NCBI GenBank assembly: GCA_903848645.1
Contig: CAINGU010000043.1
Coordinates: 29,890 to 93,889 of the forward strand
Length of the DNA: 64,000 nt
Direction of reading: 5' to 3'
Source of the DNA: an uncultured cyanobacterium
GTDB taxonomy: Bacteria; Cyanobacteriota; Cyanobacteriia; Cyanobacteriales; Nostocaceae
The notes beneath the pieces are model-generated. The model was not told the DNA's origin and did no database searches. It saw only the letters and a list, made by a program, of their open reading frames with translations. A program made the position numbers and the translations under genes. This document shows, one piece after another, positions 53,701 through 61,619 of this stretch. Positions within the stretch are counted from its first letter, which is position 1. Every line of letters begins with the position of its first letter.

Positions 53701-53817
53701 ATATTCGCAGTTTGGCAACATCGTGATGATTTGATATTAACTTCTTTACATAATATGGAAGGGGAAATTGTGGATTTACCTGGAAAGTATCAACATGAAG
53801 CCGTACTCATAAGTTAA
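50719..53817 (+). CDS. CyRepA1-like plasmid replication protein (DUF3854 TOPRIM plus helicase-like)
   Basis: The product has 1032 residues. The N-terminal part (about 120-285) is a TOPRIM-like DUF3854 domain with ICEGVKKAAALLTQG (E167) and FYICFDFETQ (D226). A P-loop NTPase/helicase domain follows, with Walker A AKGTGKTT (331-338) and Walker B ILILDEVEQS. A C-terminal basic helical part completes it. I recognise the layout as that of cyanobacterial plasmid replication proteins (CyRepA1 type). Its presence among chromosomal genes suggests an integrated plasmid or a chromosomal relic. It is intact, with no frameshift. The helicase and primase-like activity is inferred. Confidence 0.78.
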   Translation: MHLPSLHPQHLEELVKSSGINLDLIHLNFKSLQGINAYEYLLISDQLPRTNTGMIKSAWLQRYNHITEGGWWCSGLDPLNNWQKMEWGCFKPNQPRQNQKGKSIKYEHPPSTPTRIFCLRISLQIWQQVGQRYNLSLPENITINHDGEAEGFWAWVIKNKISIVICEGVKKAAALLTQGYVAIAVPGINSGYRVIKDEFGKVTRRQLIPDLALFTTTKRDFYICFDFETQAKKIAAVNNAISQLGYLFQQQNCPVKVVELPGKEKGVDEFIIAKGATAFDKIYRQSIDLDIYIAQSKPHTELTIPAALTVNRPYLGKIAFPTSGLVGVKSAKGTGKTTALQSIVQQAKSHNQPVLLITHRIILGRFLCEKIGIKWGIEQEVWSIEADELPLTCPLEITPSLGLCVDSIWKLKPEDWQGAILILDEVEQSLWHLLNSNTCKQKRVKILRIFQQLISTVLTTGGLIIAQDADLSDVSLEYLQTLAGIRLTPWVVVNEWKPAKGWDTTFYDSPNPTPLIHQLELDLIAGRKCYVTTDSRCGRYSCETIERYLKERLQKLRKEFPETLVVSSHTTNTPGHAAVDFISAINQKITEYDTIFVTPSLGTGISIDVQHFDRVYGIFQGVIPDSEARQALARVRDDVPRIIWCAKRGIGLIGSGSTNYRLLSHWYQENQKENLALLSPLHKIDVDLPLVYDPIHLRTWAKLSARVNASIRLYRQSMQDGLITDGHQIQMRSNEVQNNILRDLRLAFFATESSDFENRKRLILEIVKVQKDWEQSRQKAKEIKRKIKDIKQQNQLASANSVATAKDIDYVEYEQLLTKHSLSNGERHQVGKYILKQRYGIVVTPQLKIQDEKGYYGQLLIHYYLTHESEYFHVKDQQEWSQQLLWGEGKVFLPDLRTYTLKVEAMRALGMLQFLETERVFSENNADLIWLKNVALQSSRHIKRALGIDLVRGKESVAGIKILNRLLGLLGLKLQQVNDGYKIDLETLNDGREIIFAVWQHRDDLILTSLHNMEGEIVDLPGKYQHEAVLIS

Positions 53818-53838
53818 ACTCCAATATCCAGAATATTC

Positions 53839-53871
53839 AGATTCCTGACTTCTCAAAGAAGTCAGGGATCT
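53839..53871. repeat. 33-bp palindrome after the replication gene
   Basis: The arms AGATTCCTGACTTCT and AGAAGTCAGGGATCT pair with one mismatch around a 3-nt loop. It is a family member of 20573 and 24410. It lies 22 bp after the replication gene's stop codon and 44 bp before the TPR start. Confidence 0.7.
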
Positions 53872-53914
53872 ATCTGTGGTAAAATCTATTTTGTGTGCTA
53901 TTCCTGCTTTATTT

Positions 53915-55225
53915 ATGAATAAAAATATTAATCTTGATGTTGTTAATGCTTTACACCAACAAGGTTTAGATCATTATCATAGCGGTAATTATCAACAAGC
54001 AATTGCAAATTTTGATGCGGTTTTAGAATTAGCTGCTAATTTTGCTATAGCTTATATTAATCGCGGGAATATTTTTCATATTTTAGGTAATTATGAAAAA
54101 GCCATTGCTGATTATAACCAAGCTATCAAAATAAATCCTAATTTTGTTGAAGCTTACCATAATCGTGGTAATAGTTATTATGCTTTACAAGCATATCAAA
54201 ATGCTATTCATGATTATAATCGTTCTCTAGAAATTAATCCTAAATTTAGTGCAGCTTACTACAATCGGGGTTTAGTTTATGCCCGTCTTCAAGATTATCA
54301 CCAAGCAGTTCAAGATTTCAATCAAGCATTAAAAATAGTTCCTGATGATATTCAAATATACTCTGAACGGGGTTTAGTTTATAGTAATTTGGGAGATTAT
54401 GAAAATGCCATTAAAGATTATAACCAAGCATTACAAATTAATCCCACACTAGCTTTAGTATATAGCTTTCGAGCTAATGCACATCACCAAATGGGAAATT
54501 ATGAAAATGCCATTAAAGATTATAATCAAGCATTACAAATAAATCCTGATTTAGCTACAGCTTACTATGGACGGGGTATGGTGCAGGAAGCTATGCAGGA
54601 TTTTATTGGTGCAGTTGCAGATTATACTAATGCTATAGAAATATCCCCGGAATTTGCTCCAGCATACTGCAAACGAGGTGATGCTCACAAATTATTAAAT
54701 AATATACAAACAGCAATTCAAGACTATACCCAAGCATTAAAAATAGATTCAGACTTTTTAGCCGCTTATTACCATCGAGGATCTAGTCGTTATATTGCTA
54801 AAGATTTTACTGGGGCAATTAGTGATTTTACTGAAGCTTTACGATTAGATTCCCAGTCTGCTGTCTTTTATAGCGATCGCGCTAATGCTCGTTATGCCCT
54901 AAAAGACTATCATAAAGCCATATCAGATTATACTCAAGCAATCAGCATTAATCCTAGTGTAGCTGAGGACTGGTTTAATCGAGGTCGTAGTCGCTTTATA
55001 TTAGGAAAATTAAATCAAGCATTAACTGATTTAAGCCAAGCAATACAAATACAGCCACGTTATCCTTTAGCTTATTTAGTTAGAGCGGATATATATAAAC
55101 ATTTGGGTAATCAAGTAGATGCAATTACCGATTTACGCAAATCCGCTGATCTTTATTCCCAGTCAGGAAATACCCGATATTATCAGGAGATTACCAATCT
55201 GATTTCCAGAATTTCTGAATTGTAG
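53915..55225 (+). CDS. Tetratricopeptide-repeat protein (about 11-12 TPRs)
   Basis: The product has 436 residues from the ATG at 53915 (MNKNINLDVVN). A GTG at 53876 would add 13 residues, but it overlaps the palindrome region and is less likely. Nearly the whole length is made of 34-residue TPRs with the consensus pattern A-x-x-x-Y-x-x-A-I-x-D-Y-x-Q-A-I-x-I-x-P. It has no other domain, signal peptide or membrane helix. It is a scaffold for protein-protein contacts in the cytosol. Neighbouring repeats are near-identical at the DNA level in places (for example GAAAATGCCATTAAAGATTA occurs twice), which may favour repeat-number change. Confidence 0.9.
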   Translation: MNKNINLDVVNALHQQGLDHYHSGNYQQAIANFDAVLELAANFAIAYINRGNIFHILGNYEKAIADYNQAIKINPNFVEAYHNRGNSYYALQAYQNAIHDYNRSLEINPKFSAAYYNRGLVYARLQDYHQAVQDFNQALKIVPDDIQIYSERGLVYSNLGDYENAIKDYNQALQINPTLALVYSFRANAHHQMGNYENAIKDYNQALQINPDLATAYYGRGMVQEAMQDFIGAVADYTNAIEISPEFAPAYCKRGDAHKLLNNIQTAIQDYTQALKIDSDFLAAYYHRGSSRYIAKDFTGAISDFTEALRLDSQSAVFYSDRANARYALKDYHKAISDYTQAISINPSVAEDWFNRGRSRFILGKLNQALTDLSQAIQIQPRYPLAYLVRADIYKHLGNQVDAITDLRKSADLYSQSGNTRYYQEITNLISRISEL

Positions 55226-55576
55226 TTATAACGGTTCAGAACCGCATTGCTCAACAATACAACCTACCCTTAGTAATTCCTATTCTATACTTAATTTTGG
55301 CAGGTAAAGATATTAGTGATATCATACTCAAGGGTAGTTTAGTCAGAGTTTTATCTTCCCGTATAGTAAGTCTCATCTAAAACTCAACCTATTAAACCCA
55401 AACAATCCCACAGAATCAGAAAAGATATATGCCAAAATTCAAATAAACTCGCTGTAAATCACATTTTCTAGATTTATTTTCTTTCCTGTCAAACCTCCAG
55501 CATTAACAACAAAATAAAACTTGCTCATTGGCTATTAATTAAATTAAAATACTCATACTATTGACTAATATTAGAA
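55226..55576. other. 351-bp spacer
   Basis: This spacer lies between the TPR and MBL-fold genes. It contains one small perfect hairpin CGGTTC-A-GAACCG (55232-55244) just after the TPR stop. No gene or repeat of known type is seen. Confidence 0.5.
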
Positions 55577-56413
55577 ATGATCAAATTAATTTTTTTAGGT
55601 TCAGGTTCAGCCTTCACAGTCGGAAAAGATAATTTTCAGTCCAATATGCTCATAGTCAATGAGCAAAATCATAAGCTGTTAATAGATTGTGGCACAGATA
55701 TCAGGCTTTCTCTTCATAAAGCTGGGTTTTCGCATTCTGATATTACTGATATTTATATTAGTCATCTTCACGCCGATCATGTAGGAGGTTTGGAATACAT
55801 TGCTTTTAATACATTCTTTGATCCCAAATGTCAAAGACCAAAACTGTACACCAGTAAAGATATTGCGAGTGATTTGTGGGATAGAACTTTATCCGGTGGA
55901 CTCAGGTTTCTGACTGGGGATATTGCCAATATGGATAACTTTTTTGAACAAGAGAAAATCAAACATGAAGGTTATTTTTATTGGGAAGGAATCCAATTCA
56001 ATCTCGTAAAAGTTACTCATGTTGATAGTGGATATTATCTGATGCCTAGTTATGGACTATTTTTTCAGGTAGAAACAGTAAATATATTTATAACTACAGA
56101 TACCCAATTATGTCTCAAGACAAATCAAAAATTCTATGAGCAAGCTGATATCATCTTTCATGATTGTGAAACCTCTCTCTATCCCAGCCCTGTTCATGCT
56201 ACTTACAAACAATTAACCACCTTACCAGAAACAATCAAAAACAAAATGTGGCTTTATGGTTATCAACCAGTATCACTTCCCGATGCTAAGAAAGACGGAT
56301 TTCGTGGCTTTGTTCAACGGGGACAAATTTTTGAATTTCCGCCATTAATTCCAGAATATCGCCGGGAACTGGGAATAGGGAACTGGGAGAAGAGAGAAGA
56401 AAAGTCATTTTGA
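55577..56413 (+). CDS. MBL-fold metal-dependent hydrolase (RNase Z-like group)
   Basis: The product has 278 residues. The zinc motif HLHADHVGG is at 64-72 (HxHxDH), with further ligands in VTHVDSGY, TTDTQ and FHDCETS. The start MIKLIFLGSGSAF is typical of the RNase Z/ElaC-like branch. The last 15-20 residues (from about RRELGIGNWEKREEKSF) are coded by a GGGAACTGGGAATAGGGAAC tandem repeat, so the C-terminus seems to have been extended by readthrough into the repeat. The substrate is unknown. Cytosolic. Confidence 0.85.
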   Translation: MIKLIFLGSGSAFTVGKDNFQSNMLIVNEQNHKLLIDCGTDIRLSLHKAGFSHSDITDIYISHLHADHVGGLEYIAFNTFFDPKCQRPKLYTSKDIASDLWDRTLSGGLRFLTGDIANMDNFFEQEKIKHEGYFYWEGIQFNLVKVTHVDSGYYLMPSYGLFFQVETVNIFITTDTQLCLKTNQKFYEQADIIFHDCETSLYPSPVHATYKQLTTLPETIKNKMWLYGYQPVSLPDAKKDGFRGFVQRGQIFEFPPLIPEYRRELGIGNWEKREEKSF

Positions 56414-56485
56414 TTCTATGAAATTGGATAATTCATGTCTGGGAATTCCCTTCTTCTTCTCCTAAGTCTTCACCCCTAACTCCTG

Positions 56486-57106
56486 CTATAAATTAATTTC
56501 TTGATACCGTTTCTGAAGATCCTTAATTGTAAATAAAACCTGAAACTGCAACCCAGCAGATTCGTACAATTCCCTACCTCCTTGCAATCTATCTATCAGG
56601 GAAATTACTGTATCTACAGTGTAACCTGCCGCCTGTAACCTTTCCACAGCCTTAAGCGCAGATTGTCCGGTTGTTACCACATCTTCCAAAACTACGACTT
56701 TTGCACCTGGAGGTAAACTAGGACCTTCAATGTAAGCCATTGTTCCATGTCCCTTGGCTTCCTTGCGAATAATTAAAGCTGGTATCGGTCTATTTTCATA
56801 TACGGAAACCACGCTAACTGATGATACAATGGGATCAGCCCCTAAAGTTAAACCAGCTACAGCCTGAGTATCTTCAGGTAACAGAGGTAATAATAATCTG
56901 GCTATAGCTACAGCACCTTGAGGATTGAGTGTTACTTGTTTACCATTAATATAGTACGAACTACGTTGTCCAGAGGAAAGAACAAAATCACCTTCTTGAT
57001 AAGCAAGCTGGCAAAATATATCTAGTAGCTTTTGACGCAGGTTAGTTAAATCAGTAGTAGCAGCCCAAATATCTGATTGATTAGGGGTTTGAGTGGAATA
57101 AGACAT
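56486..57106 (-). CDS. pyrE: Orotate phosphoribosyltransferase
   Basis: The product has 206 residues. The PRPP loop is VVVLEDVVTTGQS, preceded by IRKEAKGHG. FVLSSGQRSSYYINGKQVTL is the orotate-site segment (FxLxSGxxS) typical of PyrE. It makes orotidine monophosphate from orotate and PRPP in pyrimidine synthesis. An N-terminal extension of about 20 residues (MSYSTQTPNQSDIWAATTDL) is present compared with E. coli. Single gene; divergent from the next secreted protein. Confidence 0.94.
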   Translation of the reverse strand: MSYSTQTPNQSDIWAATTDLTNLRQKLLDIFCQLAYQEGDFVLSSGQRSSYYINGKQVTLNPQGAVAIARLLLPLLPEDTQAVAGLTLGADPIVSSVSVVSVYENRPIPALIIRKEAKGHGTMAYIEGPSLPPGAKVVVLEDVVTTGQSALKAVERLQAAGYTVDTVISLIDRLQGGRELYESAGLQFQVLFTIKDLQKRYQEINL

Positions 57107-57208
57107 TACAAACCATTAAAAAGTTGTGTTACACCAAAGTTGGAACTCAATAGAGTTCTCAAATTAAGCATAAATTAAGATTCACCCAAAAATTGAGGAG
57201 TTGGCAAT

Positions 57209-57631
57209 ATGGGTATAAAATTTAAAGCTCTGAGTGGATTACTGGTAATTCTAGCTACCAGTTGCGCTTTTTCTGCGGTTGCTAAAGCTGAAACTGAAGC
57301 ACCCAACTATGAAACAACCAGTAATGCTTTTGAGCGAGCTTATTTTCGCCATGACCCTAACTTTTACGACAATGGCAGTTCAAAACGTCAATTAGATTCT
57401 TTAATCGGATCTGGGGGTAAAGCTGGTACTACCTTCCCCGACAATGAAATTGCTAAAGATGGTGAGTTAGTAAATACCTTGTATCGAGATGCTCTCGCTC
57501 AACAAGCGACAAATGATCCATATCTTCGTACCCCTGACTTACCAAATCCCTACGACTCTTCTTTGTTAATGTCTCCCCGGTATAATGGCAATAAGCTCAA
57601 AATTGGTACTGAATACCGATTTGAAAACTAA
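57209..57631 (+). CDS. Small secreted hypothetical protein (140 aa)
   Basis: The product has 140 residues with a signal peptide (MGIKFKALSGLLVILATSC core, cleavage at AKA-ET). The mature part is polar, with many Asp, Asn and Pro and no Cys. Its pattern (NAFERAYFRHDPNFYDN...YNGNKLKIGTEYRFEN) resembles small cyanobacterial periplasmic proteins of unknown role. It has a GAGGAG ribosome binding site at -10. It is not in an operon. Confidence 0.7.
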   Translation: MGIKFKALSGLLVILATSCAFSAVAKAETEAPNYETTSNAFERAYFRHDPNFYDNGSSKRQLDSLIGSGGKAGTTFPDNEIAKDGELVNTLYRDALAQQATNDPYLRTPDLPNPYDSSLLMSPRYNGNKLKIGTEYRFEN

Positions 57632-57805
57632 TCACCTCGGTAAATTAGAGAGATGAAAACTTTCTAATTTACCGAATCTGAAAAACTAAATCAAGTTAAT
57701 TGCAGATTGTATACTACACCTCATATTGTCACGGGTAAAAGAAACTAATGCTCTTGACAATATTCGTTAGTGTATTCACCAATCTTTTTTTCTCACTAAT
57801 TGATA

Positions 57806-57889
57806 TGCGGAACCCGGGACTTGAACCCGGAAGCCCGTGAAGGCACTAGAACCTGAATCTAGCGCGTCTACCAATTCCGCCAGTTCCGC
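57806..57889 (-). tRNA. tRNA-Leu (anticodon CAG)
   Basis: Read in reverse complement, the 84-nt sequence folds with acceptor GCGGAAC/GTTCCGC, a long variable arm (TGCCTTCACGGGC), and T arm CCGGG/CCCGG with TTCAAGT. The anticodon stem is CTAGA/TCTAG with loop TTCAGGT and anticodon CAG (57853-57855). The discriminator is A and CCA is not encoded. The variable arm and base positions are typical for leucine. Confidence 0.93.
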
Positions 57890-58159
57890 TAGAATTGAAT
57901 CTTATTAACAGTTTATCATTATTGCCTAATCATTTGCATTTGTCAAGCAAAAATTTGCCAGAATAGAGACAGGGCAATTTTCAAATTGTGATCGCATTTA
58001 GCCAATCCCCATTTTTCCAATCAAGCTGGCATACCGCATGATAGAATCTAACGACTTTATGGAATTTGACAACTTAGAGAAAAATCTTCCAGCTTTTAGC
58101 TAGAGGATGATCAACATAGCATCAAAACCAACATCAAACCTTTATAATTACTTACTTTT

Positions 58160-58165
58160 GGAGGT
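58160..58165 (+). promoter_or_regulatory. Shine-Dalgarno sequence pointing to an ATT start
   Basis: GGAGGT lies 6 bp before the ATT at 58172-58174, which is in frame with murA. No ATG, GTG or TTG stands between them. The next in-frame possible start (TTG at 58232) is 67 bp away and has no such site. Confidence 0.75.
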
Positions 58166-58171
58166 AGGCTT

Positions 58172-59551
58172 ATTAATTCTTCTAGCAGCTTACCAGATGC
58201 CAAGTCTTCACTAGAAGCAGACTCCTCAGTCTTGCAAATCTGTGGTGGGCATCCTTTGGGGGGTCATGTAACAATTAGCGGTGCTAAGAATTCCGCACTG
58301 GTAATCATGGCGGGAACATTCCTTTGTTCCGGTGATTGTCGCATTCGCAACGTTCCCTTATTGGCGGATGTAGCGCGGATGGGACAAGTCTTGTCAGCTT
58401 TAGGACTACGTTTAAATAGAGATGGGGATATTTTAGATGTTGATGCGCGGGAAATTACCACATCTAAAGCCCCCTATGAACTCGTTACCCAACTGCGAGC
58501 TAGTTTCTTTGCCATTGGTCCAATTTTAGCCCGACTAGGAGTGGCACAGATGCCCCTGCCGGGTGGTTGTGCCATTGGTGCTAGACCGGTAGATTTGCAC
58601 GTCAGGGGACTGCAAGCAATGGGCGCAGAGGTGCAAATTGAACATGGTATTTGTAATGCTCATGTTCCCGGAAATAATGGTAGGTTAAGAGGCGCGAAAA
58701 TCTACTTAGATACTCCTAGTGTCGGCGCGACAGAAACCTTAATGATGGCTGCTACCCTAGCAGATGGGGAAACTATCATTGACAATGCTGCCAGAGAGCC
58801 AGAAGTAGTGGATTTAGCTAACTTCTGTAACTCAATGGGCGCAAAAATTCAAGGTGCAGGAACAAGTACAATTACGATAGTTGGTGTAACTGAATTACAC
58901 TCAACCGATTATACTATAATACCTGATCGCATTGAAGCAGGAACATTGTTAATTGCTGGCGCAATCACCCGTTCTGAACTGCTTTTATCCCCAGTTGTAC
59001 CGGATCATTTAATCCCAGTCATTGCTAAGTTGCAGGAGATTGGTGTATCAATTATTGAGGAAGGGAAAGACTGTTTACGGATTTTACCAGCGAAAACCCT
59101 CAAAGCTATAAATATTGATACCTTGCCCCATCCTGGGTTTCCCACTGATATGCAAGCACCTTTCATGGCTTTATTAACTGTAGCCGAAGGTGACAGTATC
59201 ATTAATGAATCAGTCTTTGAAAATCGCTTGCGTCATGCTTCCGAGTTAAATCGCTTGGGCGCAGACATCCGTGTTAAAGGTAACACTGCTTTTGTGCGAG
59301 GAGTGCCAATGTTATCGGGCGCACCAGTCATAGGTACAGACTTAAGAGCTTCCGCAGCTTTAGTCATAGCGGGATTGGCAGCGTCTGGAACAACCACAGT
59401 GCAAGGATTACATCATTTAGATCGAGGTTATGATCGCCTAGATATGAAGTTGCAGCAATTAGGAGCAAAAATTATTCGTGTAAATGAAGCGTCAAAAGAT
59501 GTAGATTTACTTGCTAATAACACTATTACTCCTGCCTCAGTTTCTATCTAA
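58172..59551 (+). CDS. murA: UDP-N-acetylglucosamine 1-carboxyvinyltransferase
   Basis: The product has 459 residues if translation starts at the ATT at 58172; a TTG start at 58232 would give 439. The first part after ATT reads [20 protein letters not shown], which resembles the N-terminus of related cyanobacterial MurA proteins. The core follows ([13 protein letters not shown], the EPSP-synthase-fold signature), then [16 protein letters not shown], which holds the PEP-binding catalytic Cys, and [12 protein letters not shown]. It makes the enolpyruvyl ether in the first committed step of peptidoglycan synthesis, using PEP. Single gene. Confidence 0.92.
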   Translation: MNSSSSLPDAKSSLEADSSVLQICGGHPLGGHVTISGAKNSALVIMAGTFLCSGDCRIRNVPLLADVARMGQVLSALGLRLNRDGDILDVDAREITTSKAPYELVTQLRASFFAIGPILARLGVAQMPLPGGCAIGARPVDLHVRGLQAMGAEVQIEHGICNAHVPGNNGRLRGAKIYLDTPSVGATETLMMAATLADGETIIDNAAREPEVVDLANFCNSMGAKIQGAGTSTITIVGVTELHSTDYTIIPDRIEAGTLLIAGAITRSELLLSPVVPDHLIPVIAKLQEIGVSIIEEGKDCLRILPAKTLKAINIDTLPHPGFPTDMQAPFMALLTVAEGDSIINESVFENRLRHASELNRLGADIRVKGNTAFVRGVPMLSGAPVIGTDLRASAALVIAGLAASGTTTVQGLHHLDRGYDRLDMKLQQLGAKIIRVNEASKDVDLLANNTITPASVSI

Positions 59552-59743
59552 GGTTTGAGTATTTTGTTTTTGTTAACTTAATCGCGATCGCACTTCGCAC
59601 AGCTCGGAGAGCGATCGCTTTTGCCTACTGATTAAAGTTTGAGAATTTATTGACTTGCAATCTGCTATGTATTATCCAATAACATAGTATGAGCTTCTAC
59701 TACATTCAAGTTCAAGGGTAGATATAATGATACCCCACAATAA

Positions 59744-61384
59744 TTAATTAAAGTTATAACGAGACAAAGCACTATGGGGCAAAACCCTTAAGACTTCTTC
59801 AATTGTTGTTACCCCAGTTGTCACCTTGTGGGCAGCAGCTATACTAAAAGAAGTAAAATTAATCTCCTTTAAATAGCAATTTAGCTGAGTCATCGTACCT
59901 TCATAAATTAGTTCTCTCACCCTGTCATCTATATCCAGTAACTCTACAATTGCCTCCCGTCCTAAATAGCCGGAATTAAAGCATTTAGGACAACCTTTTC
60001 CGCGTTGCCAACCTTGGGTTGTACTTGGTGTTGGTTCTAGTCCCAATTTTTGCAAATCTGCTGCTGTGGGGGTGTAGGGTTCTGCACAATGGGGACAAAC
60101 TCGACGCACCAAGCGTTGGGCAACAATACCTAAGAGGGCATCGCTAATTAAACCTGGATCTGGTCCAATATCTTTTAAGCGAGGAATTGTACCCACAGCA
60201 TCATTTGTATGGAGTGTAGTAAACACTAAATGTCCAGTTAAAGCTGCTCTAATGGCAGTTTCTGCCGTTTCGTGATCTCTGATTTCTCCTAACATAATCA
60301 CATCAGGATCTTGGCGAAGAATTGCTCGTAGACCAGCAGCAAACGTCATCCCTGCGGCCTCATTTACTTGGGTTTGAGTGATACCTGATAAGACATATTC
60401 TACTGGGTCTTCAACTGTCACTACATTAACTGATTCAGTGGCGACTGCTTGCAAACTAGTGTATAGGGTGCTAGTCTTACCTGAACCAGTAGGTCCTGTG
60501 AGAATAATCATTCCCTGGGGTTGGCTTAACCATCTTTTGTAAGTCTCTAATGCAGATGAGGAAAAACCGAGTTTAGTTATATCACTGAAAGGATTATGCT
60601 GGGGTAGTAAGCGGATGACAACCTTCTCCCCACCAACACAGGGAAGGGTGCTAACTCGCATATCTAATCCCACTTCTGATGAATCTCCGACTGCATACTT
60701 TTGGCTAATGCGTCCATCTTTAGGGCGACGGCTTTCACCGATATCTAAGTCAGACATGACTTTGGTGGCTACAACTATTCTCCGGCTCACTTCTAGAGGG
60801 AGCGTGGTAATATTTCGCAATACGCCATCTATGCGATAGCGAACTCTTAAACCCTCTGGCATGGGTTCTAGATGGATGTCACTGGCACGGTTGCGTAAGG
60901 CACTACTGAAAAGGGTTTTGACTCTTTCGATTTGGTCTGATGCTTTAGAGAGATAGAGTTCTGTGACTTCAGAAATGTTTTCTATTTCCGATTCATTGGT
61001 GAGGGGATTGACTAAAGAGTCTCCACTTATTTTATTGAGGTCAAGGTTTTGAGTGTGATACCAAGCTTTATAACTTTTTTCGGTAATGAGAATAATTTTA
61101 ATATCAGTGAAAGTGCGATCGCTCAGTTTTTGAATTTCTTCTGGTTTAACTATCACTGGGCTACCTAAATAGTAACAGTTACGCCAAAGTATAAGGGGAA
61201 TGACTGGGGGTAATTCTTGGGGATTAGGAAATAATCTAAAAAAACGATAACTGACTTCTGTATCTAATAATTCTAGATTGACTTGTTCTACTTCATTTAT
61301 TAATAAATTGATTGCTTGTTGACAGTTGATTTCTCCCTTTTTCAGTTGTTGCCAAGGGGATGAGATATTAATGACACTTTGCAT
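59744..61384 (-). CDS. GspE/PilB-family secretion or pilus ATPase
   Basis: The product has 546 residues from the ATG at 61382-61384 (MQSVINISSPWQQ), which avoids an 18-residue extension of the frame. The N-terminal 150 residues are a divergent PilB-N-like part. The ATPase core holds Walker A GPTGSGKTSTL, the Asp box (VEDPVEYVL), Walker B DPDVIMLGEIRD and the His box. Zinc motifs CPHC and CPKC stand near the end, as in other GspE/PilB proteins. It is shorter than PilB1 and probably a paralogue. It powers assembly of a type IV pilus or related machine at the cytoplasmic membrane. Confidence 0.9.
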   Translation of the reverse strand: MQSVINISSPWQQLKKGEINCQQAINLLINEVEQVNLELLDTEVSYRFFRLFPNPQELPPVIPLILWRNCYYLGSPVIVKPEEIQKLSDRTFTDIKIILITEKSYKAWYHTQNLDLNKISGDSLVNPLTNESEIENISEVTELYLSKASDQIERVKTLFSSALRNRASDIHLEPMPEGLRVRYRIDGVLRNITTLPLEVSRRIVVATKVMSDLDIGESRRPKDGRISQKYAVGDSSEVGLDMRVSTLPCVGGEKVVIRLLPQHNPFSDITKLGFSSSALETYKRWLSQPQGMIILTGPTGSGKTSTLYTSLQAVATESVNVVTVEDPVEYVLSGITQTQVNEAAGMTFAAGLRAILRQDPDVIMLGEIRDHETAETAIRAALTGHLVFTTLHTNDAVGTIPRLKDIGPDPGLISDALLGIVAQRLVRRVCPHCAEPYTPTAADLQKLGLEPTPSTTQGWQRGKGCPKCFNSGYLGREAIVELLDIDDRVRELIYEGTMTQLNCYLKEINFTSFSIAAAHKVTTGVTTIEEVLRVLPHSALSRYNFN

Positions 61385-61619
61385 AGGGTTTAAATAATAA
61401 GAAAACGATATTAGATACTGAAGAGTCAATTTTTCCAAACTTCGCTTTTTGATTCGACGTAATTATAGTAATCCTAAATGAGTCCAAACTCAAAACGGGA
61501 TGAACCAGCCTCCCTATATAATCGAGTGTTTATAAATTCAATAGGATTGCCATACCAGGTTTTACATATCAAAAAAGACTAAGTAAAAAATGATTCAAAA
61601 TTAAGCAATTCAACTTTTT

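Noticed and set aside
53915..55225. Possible CRISPR-like or tandem DNA array
   Set aside because: The periodicity is about 102 bp and corresponds to 34-residue TPR units in an open frame; there are no spacers.
59579..59625. Hairpin with two HIP1 sites after murA as a specific regulatory element
   Set aside because: HIP1 octamers are very frequent; a chance inverted pair is likely. It could still act as a weak terminator.
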